Source: an uncultured Bacteroidales bacterium (GTDB lineage: Bacteria > Bacteroidota > Bacteroidia > Bacteroidales > Bacteroidaceae). Taken from it: DNA of 37,819 nt. Position numbers and translations under genes: made by a program. Under the pieces are notes generated by a model, which made no database searches, was not told where the DNA came from, and worked only from the letters and a program-made list of their open reading frames with translations. Positions within the stretch are counted from its first letter, which is position 1. Each line of letters opens with the position of its first letter. The DNA lies in assembly GCA_902779845.1 (NCBI GenBank), contig CACZCZ010000023.1, positions 1 through 37,819 on the forward strand, written 5' to 3'. Below are positions 18,864-27,526 of the stretch, piece after piece.

Positions 18864-19434
18864 GCGAGGAGCGTACACGGCTCAGCGTCTCGGGCGTCAT
18901 TTGCAGGAACGAAGCCACGTGAACCATCGGTGCACGTAGGATGATTTCAGGTTTGCTCTTCAGCAAACGGACATAGCGCTCAGTGGCATTTTCAAAGCGC
19001 TGGCTGTCAGCATGTTCTTGTGAAGAGATGAGGGCGTGCTCCAAAATGTTACGATAGAGCTTGGCCATCTCCTTGTCCGTCTCCACCAACTGCAAGAATG
19101 CATCATGAGGGATGCCGTAGAGATAGGAGTTTTCAAGCGCTTCTACCATCAGTCGCGACGGGTTTTGCTTCAGGAAACTCTCGATGCAAATAACAATCCT
19201 GCCTTCATAGGAGAAATGTTCTGTCACATCTCGGCCACCTTTGTAATAGAACTGTCTTACCATGCCCTTTTCGACATAGTACATGAATTTGCATACATCG
19301 CCTTCCTGCAACATCTTCTCGCCCTTCTGAATCTTAAAGGGGATAAGGATGCTGGCCAATGTAGTAATCCCTTGAGTTGAGAGCGTGCAGTAGCCTCGTG
19401 CTATCTCGCGGGCGATGTCTCTCAGTTTGTCCAT
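18853..19434 (-). CDS. Crp/Fnr-type transcriptional regulator
   Basis: 193 residues. An N-terminal cyclic-nucleotide-binding-type domain (about 25-120; GEKMLQEGDVCKFMYYVEKG is the typical early strand pair) is followed by a dimer helix and a short C-terminal helix-turn-helix (VASFLQMTPETLSRVRSS). No FNR-type N-terminal cysteines are present, so a small ligand rather than an Fe-S cluster is more likely. The pattern matches many Bacteroidetes Crp-like proteins with unknown effectors. It is the first gene of a unit with the methyltransferase and tamL. A pair of direct repeats just upstream may be its operator. Targets are unknown. Confidence 0.88.
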   Translation of the reverse strand: MDKLRDIAREIARGYCTLSTQGITTLASILIPFKIQKGEKMLQEGDVCKFMYYVEKGMVRQFYYKGGRDVTEHFSYEGRIVICIESFLKQNPSRLMVEALENSYLYGIPHDAFLQLVETDKEMAKLYRNILEHALISSQEHADSQRFENATERYVRLLKSKPEIILRAPMVHVASFLQMTPETLSRVRSSHVD

Positions 19435-19449
19435 AGTTGAATTGTTTTG

Positions 19450-19469
19450 GGGCGTTATGTTGGGCGTTA
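19450..19469. promoter_or_regulatory. Direct repeat GGGCGTTA x2 upstream of the Crp-type gene
   Basis: GGGCGTTA at 19450-19457 and 19462-19469, period 12, lies 16-35 nt before the regulator's start codon and downstream of lepA's stop. The position suits an operator or autoregulatory site, but this is inference. Confidence 0.4.
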
Positions 19470-19488
19470 ATAATGTCTCGTAGAGGTT

Positions 19489-21273
19489 TCAATCTAGTTT
19501 CAGCACGGCAAGGAATGCTTTCTGCGGCACTTGGACATTGCCGATTTGCTTCATGCGTTTTTTTCCGCGCTTCTGTTTTTCCAGCAGCTTACGCTTACGG
19601 CTGATGTCACCGCCATAGCACTTTGCCGTGACATCTTTGCGGACCTGCTTCACCGTCTCGCGGGCGATGATCTTGGCACCGATGGCAGCCTGGATGGCGA
19701 TATCAAACTGCTGGCGCGGCAGGAGTTCCTTCAGTTTCTCACACATCCGACGGCCGAAATCCACGGAGTTGTCAACATGCGTGAGCGTAGAGAGAGCATC
19801 CACGGGTTCGCCGTTCAGCAGGATGTCAAGCTTCACAAGCTTCGAAGGACGGAAGCCGTCCTGATGATAGTCGAAGGAGGCATAACCTTTAGAAATGCTC
19901 TTCAACTTGTCGTAGAAGTCAATGACAATTTCGCCAAGCGGCATTGCGAACTGGAGTTCCACGCGATTGCCGCTGATGAAGTCCTGTCGGATAAGCTCGC
20001 CGCGTTTGCCCAGACACAGCGTCATGATGGGGCCTATGAAGTTCGCGGTTGTGATGACTGAGGCATGGATATAGGGCTCTTCGATGCGCTCGATGACCGT
20101 GGGATCTGGCATCCCGGCAGGGTTATGCACCTCTTTCACCTCGCCATGCTTGTCATAAACCATATAGCTCACGTTGGGCACCGTCGTGATGACGTCCATA
20201 TTGAACTCACGGTCCAGACGCTCCTGCACAATCTCCATGTGCAGCAGTCCCAGGAAACCGCAACGGAAGCCGAAGCCCAGCGCCACCGACGACTCAGGCT
20301 GGAAAGTCAGCGAGGCATCGTTCAGCTGCAGTTTCTCCAACGAGGCACGCAGGTTCTCGTAGTCCTCCGTCTCGATGGGATAGACGCCGGCGAAGACCAT
20401 GGGCTTCACCTCTTCGAAGCCGGCGATGGCTTCCACCTGCCCCATCGTAGCAACGTGGGTGATGGTGTCGCCCACCTTGACCTCGGTGGCTGTCTTGATG
20501 CCACTGACGATATAGCCCACATCGCCGCAGTGCAGTTCCTTTCGAGGAACCATATCCATGCGGAGCGTTCCAATCTCGTCAGCCTTATATTCCTTGCCGG
20601 TATTGATGAATGCCACTTCGTCTCCGCTCTTGATGGAGCCGTTGACAATCTTAAAGTAAGCGATGATGCCGCGGAACGAATTAAACACAGAGTCGAAGAT
20701 GAGGGCCTGCAGCGGCGCATTCTCGTCGCCTTTCGGACACGGGATGCGATCCACGACAGCATTGAGGATGTCCTCGACGCCCTCGCCCGTCTTGCCGCTG
20801 GCGCGGATAATCTCCTCGCGCTTGCAGCCCAGCAAGTCAATGATTTCGTCCTCCACCTCTTCCGGCATGGCATTGGGCATATCGCACTTGTTCACCACCG
20901 GAATAATCTCCAAATCGTGGTCGATGGCCATATAGAGGTTGGAAATCGTCTGTGCCTGCACACCCTGGGTTGCATCCACAACAAGCAGCGCGCCCTCACA
21001 GGCTGCGATGCTGCGGCTGACTTCGTAGCTGAAGTCCACGTGTCCCGGCGTGTCAATAAGGTTGAGAATATACTTCTCGCCATCTCGCACATACTCCATC
21101 TGGATGGCGTGGCTCTTAATGGTGATACCGCGCTCACGTTCCAAATCCATATCGTCAAGCATCTGCCCTTCAGTGACCTGAATGGTGTTGGTTTGCTCAA
21201 GCAATCGGTCGGCCAACGTACTCTTTCCGTGGTCGATGTGTGCGATGATACAGAAGTTCCTTATGTGTTTCAT
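19489..21273 (-). CDS. lepA: Elongation factor 4 (LepA), ribosomal back-translocase GTPase
   Basis: 594 residues, full length. Five-domain GTPase related to EF-G that acts on stalled ribosomes and ribosome assembly. Seen: G1 AHIDHGKST (11-19), G3 DTPGHVDF, G4 NKCD, and the LepA-specific C-terminal domain with [20 protein letters not shown] and [11 protein letters not shown]. The N-terminus [10 protein letters not shown] is the standard one, so the ATG at 21273 is firm. Its -7 box ends only four bases before this ATG, so the mRNA should be leaderless or nearly so. The gene is 54 nt upstream of the Crp-type gene on the same strand; no terminator was seen between them. Confidence 0.97.
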   Translation of the reverse strand: MKHIRNFCIIAHIDHGKSTLADRLLEQTNTIQVTEGQMLDDMDLERERGITIKSHAIQMEYVRDGEKYILNLIDTPGHVDFSYEVSRSIAACEGALLVVDATQGVQAQTISNLYMAIDHDLEIIPVVNKCDMPNAMPEEVEDEIIDLLGCKREEIIRASGKTGEGVEDILNAVVDRIPCPKGDENAPLQALIFDSVFNSFRGIIAYFKIVNGSIKSGDEVAFINTGKEYKADEIGTLRMDMVPRKELHCGDVGYIVSGIKTATEVKVGDTITHVATMGQVEAIAGFEEVKPMVFAGVYPIETEDYENLRASLEKLQLNDASLTFQPESSVALGFGFRCGFLGLLHMEIVQERLDREFNMDVITTVPNVSYMVYDKHGEVKEVHNPAGMPDPTVIERIEEPYIHASVITTANFIGPIMTLCLGKRGELIRQDFISGNRVELQFAMPLGEIVIDFYDKLKSISKGYASFDYHQDGFRPSKLVKLDILLNGEPVDALSTLTHVDNSVDFGRRMCEKLKELLPRQQFDIAIQAAIGAKIIARETVKQVRKDVTAKCYGGDISRKRKLLEKQKRGKKRMKQIGNVQVPQKAFLAVLKLD

Positions 21274-21277
21274 GGCG

Positions 21278-21309
21278 CAAAGGTAAAGAAAATATGTGGT
21301 TTCCCCAAA
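21278..21309 (-). promoter_or_regulatory. -33/-7 promoter abutting the lepA start codon
   Basis: TACCTTTG (21278-21285), 20-nt spacer, TTTG (21306-21309) on the minus strand: a full consensus pair. Only CGCC separates the box from ATG. Confidence 0.8.
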
Positions 21310-21340
21310 AGTTGAGCATGAATTTCGCTCTATAGCTCAT

Positions 21341-21374
21341 AAAAAAACCCATGTAAGGCTTTGCCTTGCATGGG
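21341..21374 (-). terminator. Intrinsic terminator of the winged-helix gene
   Basis: CCCATGCAAGGC/GCCTTACATGGG stem (one mismatch) with an AAA loop, followed on the minus strand by seven T. Lies 29 nt past the stop at 21404. Confidence 0.9.
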
Positions 21375-21403
21375 AAATGGGAGTTGAAAAGTAATTTCCG
21401 ATG

Positions 21404-21604
21404 TTACTTGAGAGCGAAGGCGGGATCCTTCTCGTCGCCAGAAATGACGAGCTTGTCCTCACGGAGCAACCAACCAAGAGCCAGATAGAGCTCCTTGTCA
21501 GTCTTGATCTTAGCTGCCTTCTTCAAATCTTTAGCGTTCTGAGCGCCATTCTCGTTCAGGGCTGTCCACACAGCACCTGCGAGCAATCCTGCATTTTCAA
21601 ACAT
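21404..21604 (-). CDS. Small winged-helix domain protein (DUF2582-like)
   Basis: 66 residues. The order helix (GLLAGAVWTALNENG), helix (NAKDLKKAA), helix (DKELYLALGWLLREDKL) and a short wing (VISGDEKDPAFALK) matches the single-domain winged-helix proteins grouped as DUF2582, found widely in Bacteroidetes. Their function is not established; a nucleic-acid or protein contact role is plausible from the fold. It has a complete promoter (21665) and a strong terminator, so it is a monocistronic and probably well-expressed gene. The leader of about 55 nt is AT-rich. Confidence 0.85.
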   Translation of the reverse strand: MFENAGLLAGAVWTALNENGAQNAKDLKKAAKIKTDKELYLALGWLLREDKLVISGDEKDPAFALK

Positions 21605-21664
21605 TTTCTTTTTACCTTGTTGAGTTAATAAATCTTATCAAACAATCCTTTTTGAATTGCGGCG

Positions 21665-21696
21665 CAAAAATACTACTTTTCTCTTACGCGAGCAAA
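21665..21696 (-). promoter_or_regulatory. -33/-7 promoter of the winged-helix gene
   Basis: TATTTTTG (21665-21672), 20-nt spacer, TTTG (21693-21696) on the minus strand; the box is followed by CGCC. Confidence 0.75.
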
Positions 21697-21771
21697 CTTT
21701 CTGCTAAAAAAGATACTTTTTTAGTCGTTTTTCGCCTTTTCAGAACAATTTTGTGGCATTTTGTCACACAA

Positions 21772-21800
21772 ACAGGCTCCATCATAATGATGAAGCCTGT
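21772..21800 (-). terminator. Probable terminator of the tRNA-Lys transcript
   Basis: A 14-bp stem (ACAGGCTTCATCAT with its complement, one G-U pair) around a one-base loop, starting 7 nt past the last tRNA base. The T run after it is short (TTTG), so termination may be partial. Confidence 0.65.
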
Positions 21801-21806
21801 CTGCTG

Positions 21807-21879
21807 TACGCCCTCAGGGGCTCGAACCCTGGACCCATTGATTAAGAGTCAATTGCTCTACCAACTGAGCTAAGGACGC
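21807..21879 (-). tRNA. tRNA-Lys (anticodon CTT), copy 2 in transcription order
   Basis: 73 nt, folds as a standard cloverleaf: acceptor GCGTCCT/AGGGCGT, D arm GCTC AGTTGGTA GAGC, anticodon arm ATTGA CTCTTAA TCAAT with CTT (reads AAG), T arm CAGGG TTCGAGC CCCTG. CCA is not encoded. Identical in sequence to the copy at 21902. Confidence 0.95.
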
Positions 21880-21901
21880 ATCCTTTTATGTCTTGCCGTT
21901 G

Positions 21902-21974
21902 TACGCCCTCAGGGGCTCGAACCCTGGACCCATTGATTAAGAGTCAATTGCTCTACCAACTGAGCTAAGGACGC
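21902..21974 (-). tRNA. tRNA-Lys (anticodon CTT), copy 1 in transcription order
   Basis: 73 nt, base-for-base the same as the copy at 21807, from which it is separated by 22 nt. Both are read from the promoter at 22034. CCA not encoded. Confidence 0.95.
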
Positions 21975-22033
21975 AACTGTCGCGGCAGTGCCTCAAGAGA
22001 GCTTTTCAGCCACCCCTTTGGCTTTTGCGGGTG

Positions 22034-22065
22034 CAAAGGTACGGTGTTTTCACGAAACGACCAAA
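22034..22065 (-). promoter_or_regulatory. -33/-7 promoter of the tRNA-Lys pair
   Basis: TACCTTTG (22034-22041), 20-nt spacer, TTTG (22062-22065) on the minus strand. It lies just past the spt stop, giving a 5' leader of about 55 nt before the first tRNA. Confidence 0.8.
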
Positions 22066-22085
22066 CTTTTCGCCCGAAAAATTCA

Positions 22086-23276
22086 CTATTTAATGATTTC
22101 AAGCTGCTTGAAGACACCTGTAAGCGCCTCCACAGCCTCATCCACCTGTTCTTTGGTGTGCGTAGCCATAAGGGCAACACGCACGAGGGTGTCCTGCGGA
22201 GCACAGGCTGGAGGAATCACAGGGTTGATGAACACCCCGGCATCGAATGCCAGCTTCGTCACAGCAAAGGTCTTATCGACATCACGCACATAGAGCGGAA
22301 TGATGGGGCTCTCGGTCTCACCAATCTCAAAGCCGGCATCGCGGAAGCGCTTCAGGGCATAATTGGTGACATCCCACAACTTCTGGATGCGTTCAGGCTC
22401 CTCCTGCAGGATGTGCAGGGCCTCACGAGCAGCTGCCGTAGCAGCAGGCGTGCAGGAAGCAGAGAAGATGTAGGTGCGGGTGTGGTGACGCAGATAGTTG
22501 ATGATGCTGCTGTCAGCGGCGATGAAGCCACCGATGCTGGCAAGACTCTTGGAGAATGTACCCATAATGAGGTCCACATCATCGGTGAGACCAAAGTGGT
22601 CACATACACCGCGTCCCTGGCGCCCGAAGACACCCAGGCCGTGAGCCTCGTCCACCATAATGGCGGTGCCGGGATACTTTTTCTTGAGTTCGACAATCTT
22701 AGGCAGGGGAGCCAAATCGCCCTCCATAGAGAACACGCCATCAACGACGATGAGCTTCACCACATCTTCGGGACAGCGCTGGAGCAGTTTCTCCAGTTCG
22801 TCCATATCGTTGTGCTTGTACTTCAGACAGCGCGAGAAGCTGCTGCGCACGCCATCCACAATACTTGCATGATCGCGGTCATCGCAGATGATGTAGTCGT
22901 GGCGGTCGGTGAGCACGCCGAGGACACCGCTGTTCACAGTGAAACCGGTGGCGAAGCACATAGCTTCATCCTTGCCCACAAAAGCGGCAAGTTCTTTCTC
23001 CAGCTGCACATGCAAGTCCAGCGTGCCATTAAGGAAACGGGAGCCTGCACAGCCACTGCCATACTGCTCCATAGCTTTGATGCCAGCCTGAATAACGCGC
23101 TCGTCACCCGTCAGTCCGGTGTAGGCATTGGAACCAAACATCAGCACACGGTGTCCATCCATGAGGACTTCGGTGCCCTGTTTTCCTTCAATCTCGCGGA
23201 AATAGGGATAGATTCCCAATGCTTTGTACTTCTGAGGGCGGTCATACTTGGCCAGTCTTTCTTGTAAAATTCCCAT
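22086..23276 (-). CDS. spt: Serine palmitoyltransferase (alpha-oxoamine synthase)
   Basis: 396 residues from the ATG at 23276. PLP enzyme that condenses serine with an acyl-CoA, the first step of sphingolipid synthesis, a hallmark of Bacteroidales membranes. Seen: MVDEAHGLGVFG with Asp209 and His212 for PLP, and Lys243 in GTFSKSLASIGGF as the Schiff-base lysine. The N-terminus MGILQERLAKYD and the block REIEGKQGTEV match the Bacteroides SPT type rather than KBL or BioF. In-frame codons upstream lie before the -7 box. The gene is monocistronic. Assignment to SPT over glycine C-acetyltransferase is from recalled similarity; the reaction is not proven by the sequence. Confidence 0.87.
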   Translation of the reverse strand: MGILQERLAKYDRPQKYKALGIYPYFREIEGKQGTEVLMDGHRVLMFGSNAYTGLTGDERVIQAGIKAMEQYGSGCAGSRFLNGTLDLHVQLEKELAAFVGKDEAMCFATGFTVNSGVLGVLTDRHDYIICDDRDHASIVDGVRSSFSRCLKYKHNDMDELEKLLQRCPEDVVKLIVVDGVFSMEGDLAPLPKIVELKKKYPGTAIMVDEAHGLGVFGRQGRGVCDHFGLTDDVDLIMGTFSKSLASIGGFIAADSSIINYLRHHTRTYIFSASCTPAATAAAREALHILQEEPERIQKLWDVTNYALKRFRDAGFEIGETESPIIPLYVRDVDKTFAVTKLAFDAGVFINPVIPPACAPQDTLVRVALMATHTKEQVDEAVEALTGVFKQLEIIK

Positions 23277-23308
23277 ATATAAATAAGGTGTATATTCAAA
23301 AAGCGGTG

Positions 23309-23316
23309 CAAAGGTA
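23309..23316 (-). promoter_or_regulatory. -7 box for spt
   Basis: Minus-strand TACCTTTG followed by CACC, about 32 nt before the ATG at 23276. No TTG at the 20-nt position. Confidence 0.6.
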
Positions 23317-23412
23317 GGTATTTTTTCTGTATCTATTGCACATTTTACATGAAAATGTATCACTAAGCTAACTTTTCCCTCTCAAAAGAGGGTGACAAAG
23401 CAAAAAAATAGC

Positions 23413-23420
23413 TACTTTTG
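23413..23420 (+). promoter_or_regulatory. -7 box for the lipid kinase operon
   Basis: TACTTTTG followed by CATC, 22 nt before the ATG at 23443. No TTG at the 20-nt position upstream. Confidence 0.6.
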
Positions 23421-23442
23421 CATCACCTTTAAGCCATACGTC

Positions 23443-24465
23443 ATGAGTAAGACAAGACTTCTGTTTATCGCCAACCCCATTTCAGGGACCCACGACAAGC
23501 AACCTATCATTGATAGCCTACCTCGCTTCCTCGACAGCGAGCGCTTCGAGTGGGATGTGGCGTGGACCGACCATCGCGGCCATGCCGCCGAACTGGCCAG
23601 CAACGCCTCTCGCGCAGACATTGACATCTGTGTGGCCATTGGCGGCGACGGGACAGTGAACGAGGTAGCGCGTTCCCTGCGCCACTCCGAGACAGCCCTC
23701 GCCATCATTCCCATGGGCAGCGGCAACGGACTGGCTCGCCACCTGCAGATCCCCCTAGACCCCGACGGTGCCCTGCGCGTACTGGCACGCTGCGACATCA
23801 AATGGCTCGACTACGGCGTCATCAACGACATCCCCTTCTTCTGCACCTGCGGCATGGGCTTTGATGCCTTCATCAGTGAGAAGTTTGCAGGCAGCGGCAA
23901 GCGCGGACTCATGACATACGTGGAAAATACGCTGAAAGGCGGTATCTCCTACGAGCCCGAGACTTACGAAGTTGTTATCGACGGACAGTCCGAACACCAC
24001 AAAGCCTTCCTTATCGCATGCGGCAACGCATCACAGTATGGCAACAACTTCTACATCGCCCCACAGGCTTCCATGAGCGACGGCCTTCTTGACGTGACAA
24101 TCATCGAGCCCCTCAATGTGCTCGATGCTCCGCAACTCGTCATGCAGATGATCAACAAGACGCTCGACACCAACTCACATGTGCGCACATTCCAATGCAA
24201 GTCGCTGCAGATCCATCGCACACAGTCTGGCGTCATCCACTACGACGGGGAGCCCGCCGAAGCCGGCGCCGACATCGACGTACACCTCGTCCCTAAAGGC
24301 TTGCGCGTGGTTGTCAATGAAGAAGCCGACAAGAACACGGCACCCATGATTCACAACATTCAGGACATCTTCGACCAAATCACCGGCGATATCAAAGCCC
24401 AGCAACGCAAGATCTTGGCCATCAACAAATCCTTGCTTGCCCGAATCCTACAGCGCAACACCTAA
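23443..24465 (+). CDS. Diacylglycerol/sphingosine kinase-like lipid kinase (YegS/DagK family)
   Basis: 340 residues from the ATG at 23443. The DAGK catalytic domain is visible: GGDGTVNEV (67-75) is the glycine-rich nucleotide loop and GSGNGLAR (92-99) the second conserved block; DGEPAE near the end is the usual HYDGEP motif. It phosphorylates a lipid hydroxyl with ATP at the membrane face. With spt divergently transcribed 170 nt away, a sphingoid or ceramide substrate is conceivable, but this is inference. A tail of about 40 residues (HNIQDIFDQITGDIKAQQRK) follows the kinase domain and looks helical. Its stop overlaps the start of the next gene (TAATG), indicating coupling. Confidence 0.88.
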   Translation: MSKTRLLFIANPISGTHDKQPIIDSLPRFLDSERFEWDVAWTDHRGHAAELASNASRADIDICVAIGGDGTVNEVARSLRHSETALAIIPMGSGNGLARHLQIPLDPDGALRVLARCDIKWLDYGVINDIPFFCTCGMGFDAFISEKFAGSGKRGLMTYVENTLKGGISYEPETYEVVIDGQSEHHKAFLIACGNASQYGNNFYIAPQASMSDGLLDVTIIEPLNVLDAPQLVMQMINKTLDTNSHVRTFQCKSLQIHRTQSGVIHYDGEPAEAGADIDVHLVPKGLRVVVNEEADKNTAPMIHNIQDIFDQITGDIKAQQRKILAINKSLLARILQRNT

Positions 24466-26348
24466 TGCTTTCCGATTTTCTGCCCACGACGCGCAAGGAA
24501 ATGGACCTTCGCGGATGGGAGCAGGCTGATGTCATCCTGCTCTCGGCAGATGCTTATGTGGACCACCCCTCTTTTGGAGCTGCCGTCATCGGCCGCCTTC
24601 TGGAGGCCGAAGGTTTGCGCGTCGCCATCATTCCCCAGCCCAGTTGGCACGGCGACCTCCGCGACTTCAAGAAGTTAGGGCGCCCGCGCCTGTGGTTCGG
24701 CGTAGCCCCCGGCTGCATGGATTCGATGGTGAACAAATACACCGCAGCGCGACGCCTACGTTCCGAAGATGCCTACAGCCCCGACGGACGTCATGACCTG
24801 CGCCCCGAATACCCCACCATAGTATATACGCGTATATGCAAGGAGCTATTTCCCGACTGCCCCGTTGTCCTGGGAGGCATTGAGGCCTCACTGCGGCGCC
24901 TTGCACACTACGACTACTGGCAGGAGCGCCTACGCCCCAGCATCCTTCTTGACAGCGGTGCCGACGCTATTCTCTATGGCATGGGCGAGCAGCCGACACT
25001 CGAACTGGTGCATCGTGCTCAGGAGCTCCTCGACAGCTACCACCCAGCCCTCGCCTACGACGAACAGGGCAACGCCCTCCTCACCAGCGCAGCCCTCCGC
25101 GAAGCTCTGGATGGGCTGCCACAGTCCGTCGTAGCCTACCCCACCCCTTCCAACATTCCCGGCGGAATCACCACTAACGACATCGTCCTGCATCCCTTCG
25201 AGGACTGTCTTGACAATCCCCGTCACCACGCCGAGAACTTCCATCATATTGAGGAGGAAAGCAACCGTCTTCACGCCCAGCGTCTCATCCAGCAGACTGG
25301 TACACAGTGGGTCGTCGTGAATCCTCCCTACCCCCCAATGACCACCGAGCAGCTTGATCACTCCTTCGACCTCCCCTACACACGGCTTCCCCACCCCAAA
25401 TACGCAGGCAAGCGCATTCCGGCCTATGAGATGATCCGCTTCTCCGTGAACCTACACCGCGGCTGCTTTGGCGGCTGCGCCTTCTGCACCATCTCTGCCC
25501 ATCAGGGGAAATTTGTGGTTGCGCGTTCCAAGGCAAGCATCCTGCGCGAGGTAGAAGCCATCACCCGTATGCCTGACTTCCGCGGTAACCTTTCTGACCT
25601 CGGCGGCCCCTCAGCGAACATGTATGCCATGCGGGGCAAGAACGCCAAAGCCTGCGAGGCGTGCCGACGTCCCTCCTGCATCCATCCCACCATCTGCCCC
25701 AACCTCAACGGCGACCACCGCCCGCTGCTTGACATCTATCGTGCCGTGGACGAGATGCCAGGCATCAAGCACAGCTACATCGGTAGCGGCGTGCGCTACG
25801 ATCTGCTCCTGCACGACTGGAAGGACGAAGCCCTCAACCGCGCAGCCCGCGACTACACACGCGAACTCATCACACGGCATGTAAGCGGACGATTAAAAGT
25901 AGCCCCCGAGCACACCAGCGACCGCGTGCTAGCCCTCATGCGCAAGCCCTCCTTCCGCCTGTTCTACGACTTTAAGCGCCAGTTCGACCAGATCAACCGC
26001 GACTGCGGCCTGCACCAGCAGATCATTCCTTACTTCATCAGCTCGCATCCCGGCTGCCACGAACAGGACATGGCCGCGCTGGCCGACGAGACACGCCATT
26101 TGGGATTCCGTCTTGAACAGGTGCAGGACTTCACCCCCACCCCCATGACCACGGCCACGACGATGTACGCCACCGGCTACGACCCCGACACACTCCAACC
26201 CGTCTTCGTAGCCCGCACACCCGAAGAGAAGCAGGCACAGCGCCAATATTTCTTCTGGTACAAGGAAGAAGAAACGACTTTTATGCCACATCCCAATAAA
26301 CCAAATAGCCCCTCAGCTGTCAAATCAAAAAAACACAAGAAAAATTGA
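24465..26348 (+). CDS. ygiQ: YgiQ family radical SAM protein
   Basis: 627 residues. The central radical SAM domain binds a 4Fe-4S cluster through CFGGCAFC (Cys334, Cys338, Cys341). The N-terminal block (QADVILLSADAYVDHPSFG) and the GGIEASLRR stretch (137-145) are typical of YgiQ (UPF0313). A second cysteine set, CEACRRPSCIHPTIC (about 402-417), could hold another metal. The end is a basic, lysine-rich tail. The reaction of the family is unknown. Translationally coupled to the lipid kinase through a one-base overlap; a functional link is not established. Confidence 0.93.
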   Translation: MLSDFLPTTRKEMDLRGWEQADVILLSADAYVDHPSFGAAVIGRLLEAEGLRVAIIPQPSWHGDLRDFKKLGRPRLWFGVAPGCMDSMVNKYTAARRLRSEDAYSPDGRHDLRPEYPTIVYTRICKELFPDCPVVLGGIEASLRRLAHYDYWQERLRPSILLDSGADAILYGMGEQPTLELVHRAQELLDSYHPALAYDEQGNALLTSAALREALDGLPQSVVAYPTPSNIPGGITTNDIVLHPFEDCLDNPRHHAENFHHIEEESNRLHAQRLIQQTGTQWVVVNPPYPPMTTEQLDHSFDLPYTRLPHPKYAGKRIPAYEMIRFSVNLHRGCFGGCAFCTISAHQGKFVVARSKASILREVEAITRMPDFRGNLSDLGGPSANMYAMRGKNAKACEACRRPSCIHPTICPNLNGDHRPLLDIYRAVDEMPGIKHSYIGSGVRYDLLLHDWKDEALNRAARDYTRELITRHVSGRLKVAPEHTSDRVLALMRKPSFRLFYDFKRQFDQINRDCGLHQQIIPYFISSHPGCHEQDMAALADETRHLGFRLEQVQDFTPTPMTTATTMYATGYDPDTLQPVFVARTPEEKQAQRQYFFWYKEEETTFMPHPNKPNSPSAVKSKKHKKN

Positions 26349-26373
26349 ACTATATAACAATCATCCACATCCA

Positions 26374-26790
26374 ATGAAAAAGATTGCAATCCTGTTGCTG
26401 AGCGCTTTTCTGCTCAGCGTAAGCACAGCGGCCTACGCTGGCCCCAAGATGGAGAAGCGCCACGCCTACACGCTCAAGAACCTGAGACTCGACAAGAAGA
26501 CAGAAGCAGCCTTCAGCCCCGTCTTGATGCAGTACCTCAAAGACAAGAAAGAAGCCAACAAGAAGTACGACGATCTCAAGGACAAATACAAGGCCGCCGA
26601 AAAAGCAGGTACACTCACCGACAGTCAGGCCACACAACTCCTCGAAGCGAAGTTCGAATGCGACGCCGCCGAGCAGGTCGTCAAGAAGCGCTACTACGAA
26701 GAATTCAAGAAAATCCTCAAGCCCAAGAAGATCTACTACGCCTTTGATCTTGCCAACGACAAGATGTCAAAAATCGACGGCAAGGAATAG
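26374..26790 (+). CDS. Small secreted, charged helical protein of unknown function
   Basis: 138 residues. Signal peptide 1-22 (MKKIAILLLSAFLL ending AYAG). The mature part is almost entirely helical and lysine-rich, with heptad-like KDKKEANKKYDDLKDKYKAAEK and an LTDSQATQLLEAKFE helix. The layout recalls Spy/CpxP-type periplasmic proteins, but I cannot see the LTxxQ repeat pair clearly, so I do not name it. It lies 25 nt after ygiQ on the same strand and ends before a strong terminator, so it is probably the last gene of that operon. Confidence 0.75.
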   Translation: MKKIAILLLSAFLLSVSTAAYAGPKMEKRHAYTLKNLRLDKKTEAAFSPVLMQYLKDKKEANKKYDDLKDKYKAAEKAGTLTDSQATQLLEAKFECDAAEQVVKKRYYEEFKKILKPKKIYYAFDLANDKMSKIDGKE

Positions 26791-26830
26791 CCTCGCCTAG
26801 GGCGCGAGCCCGCCACAAAAGAGGAAATTA

Positions 26831-26872
26831 AAAAGGGAACTCATGCCCTCACGGGTGGGAGTTCCCTTTTTT
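26831..26872 (+). terminator. Strong intrinsic terminator, usable from both strands
   Basis: Perfect 12-bp stem AAAAGGGAACTC/GAGTTCCCTTTT with a CCC/GGG inner pair, followed by TTTTTT. Ends the lipid kinase-ygiQ-secreted protein operon; the A run on the other side lets it also stop minus-strand transcripts from the HTH gene. Confidence 0.9.
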
Positions 26873-26972
26873 GGCCGCTAGCAGAAAATAAGGAGTAGAA
26901 AAGAGAGAGGTTGCGGCCAGCTTTTTGGGTAAAAGTGAAATATGAGTATCTGATTTCGTACTGTAAAACACG

Positions 26973-27434
26973 TTAATCTTCGCGACGTCCAGTGAAGGTT
27001 TCGAAAGTCCCATCATCATAGAAAACGTGAATTTCCGTGATTCTCCGTTGCGGTTTGTCAACATATTTCACGATTTCCCGAAGCGCTACGACTTCCTGAG
27101 GTTTCGATTGAGCAGGCGTTTCTTCGCGATGCTCTTCGTCGCTGTTTGTCATTGTCGGACTTTCCGTCTGGTGATCGCCATCACCTTTGAAGTCCTTATC
27201 CGAGGTAGTGGAGCTGGATGAGCCTGTGTTCATCATTTCGCCCTCGCCGAACATCAACCAGGCGATGCTTACCTCAGGAAACCGACGATGTATTGCCTGT
27301 ACCGTATTATTAGTAGGTGATGTTCTGCCATTGATAATACTAGAGAGGGAGGGCGCAGAGATTCCTATTGCCTTGGCGAATTCGTTTTGAATCATTCCGT
27401 AGTGGCGCCGAATCTGTTCTATGCGATCTTTCAT
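26973..27434 (-). CDS. XRE-type helix-turn-helix regulator
   Basis: 153 residues from the ATG at 27434. The N-terminal 65 residues are a Cro/CI-type HTH (QNEFAKAIGISAPSLSSIINGRTSPTNNTVQAI), followed by RFPEVSIAWLMFGEGEM, the usual end of this domain. A Ser/Thr/Glu-rich linker (about 70-115) leads to a C-terminal piece (VVALREIVKYVDKPQRRITEIHVFYDDG) that I recall from other Bacteroidales HTH proteins. Likely a DNA-binding repressor; its targets are unknown. It has a full -33/-7 promoter and an AT-rich upstream region. An earlier in-frame start at 27497 is excluded by the promoter position. Confidence 0.85.
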   Translation of the reverse strand: MKDRIEQIRRHYGMIQNEFAKAIGISAPSLSSIINGRTSPTNNTVQAIHRRFPEVSIAWLMFGEGEMMNTGSSSSTTSDKDFKGDGDHQTESPTMTNSDEEHREETPAQSKPQEVVALREIVKYVDKPQRRITEIHVFYDDGTFETFTGRRED

Positions 27435-27494
27435 CTTCGTATTTTTATCTTCAATTGACAGGCCTAAACGACGGCTTTGTCGGTTTTGACGGTG

Positions 27495-27526
27495 CAAAGT
27501 AAGTAATTTCTGTTTAAACCTCCAAA
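27495..27526 (-). promoter_or_regulatory. -33/-7 promoter of the HTH gene
   Basis: TTACTTTG (27495-27502, one mismatch to TAnnTTTG), 20-nt spacer, TTTG (27523-27526) on the minus strand; followed by CACC. Confidence 0.7.

Noticed and set aside
21807-21974. tRNA-Lys pair as an integration site
   Set aside because: No integrase, no partial tRNA copy and no change of gene character next to it; a plain tandem duplication explains it.
23443-26790. Lipid kinase-YgiQ operon as a sphingolipid pathway
   Set aside because: Only closeness to spt suggests it; the coupling of ygiQ to the kinase gives no chemical link, so I do not assign such a pathway.
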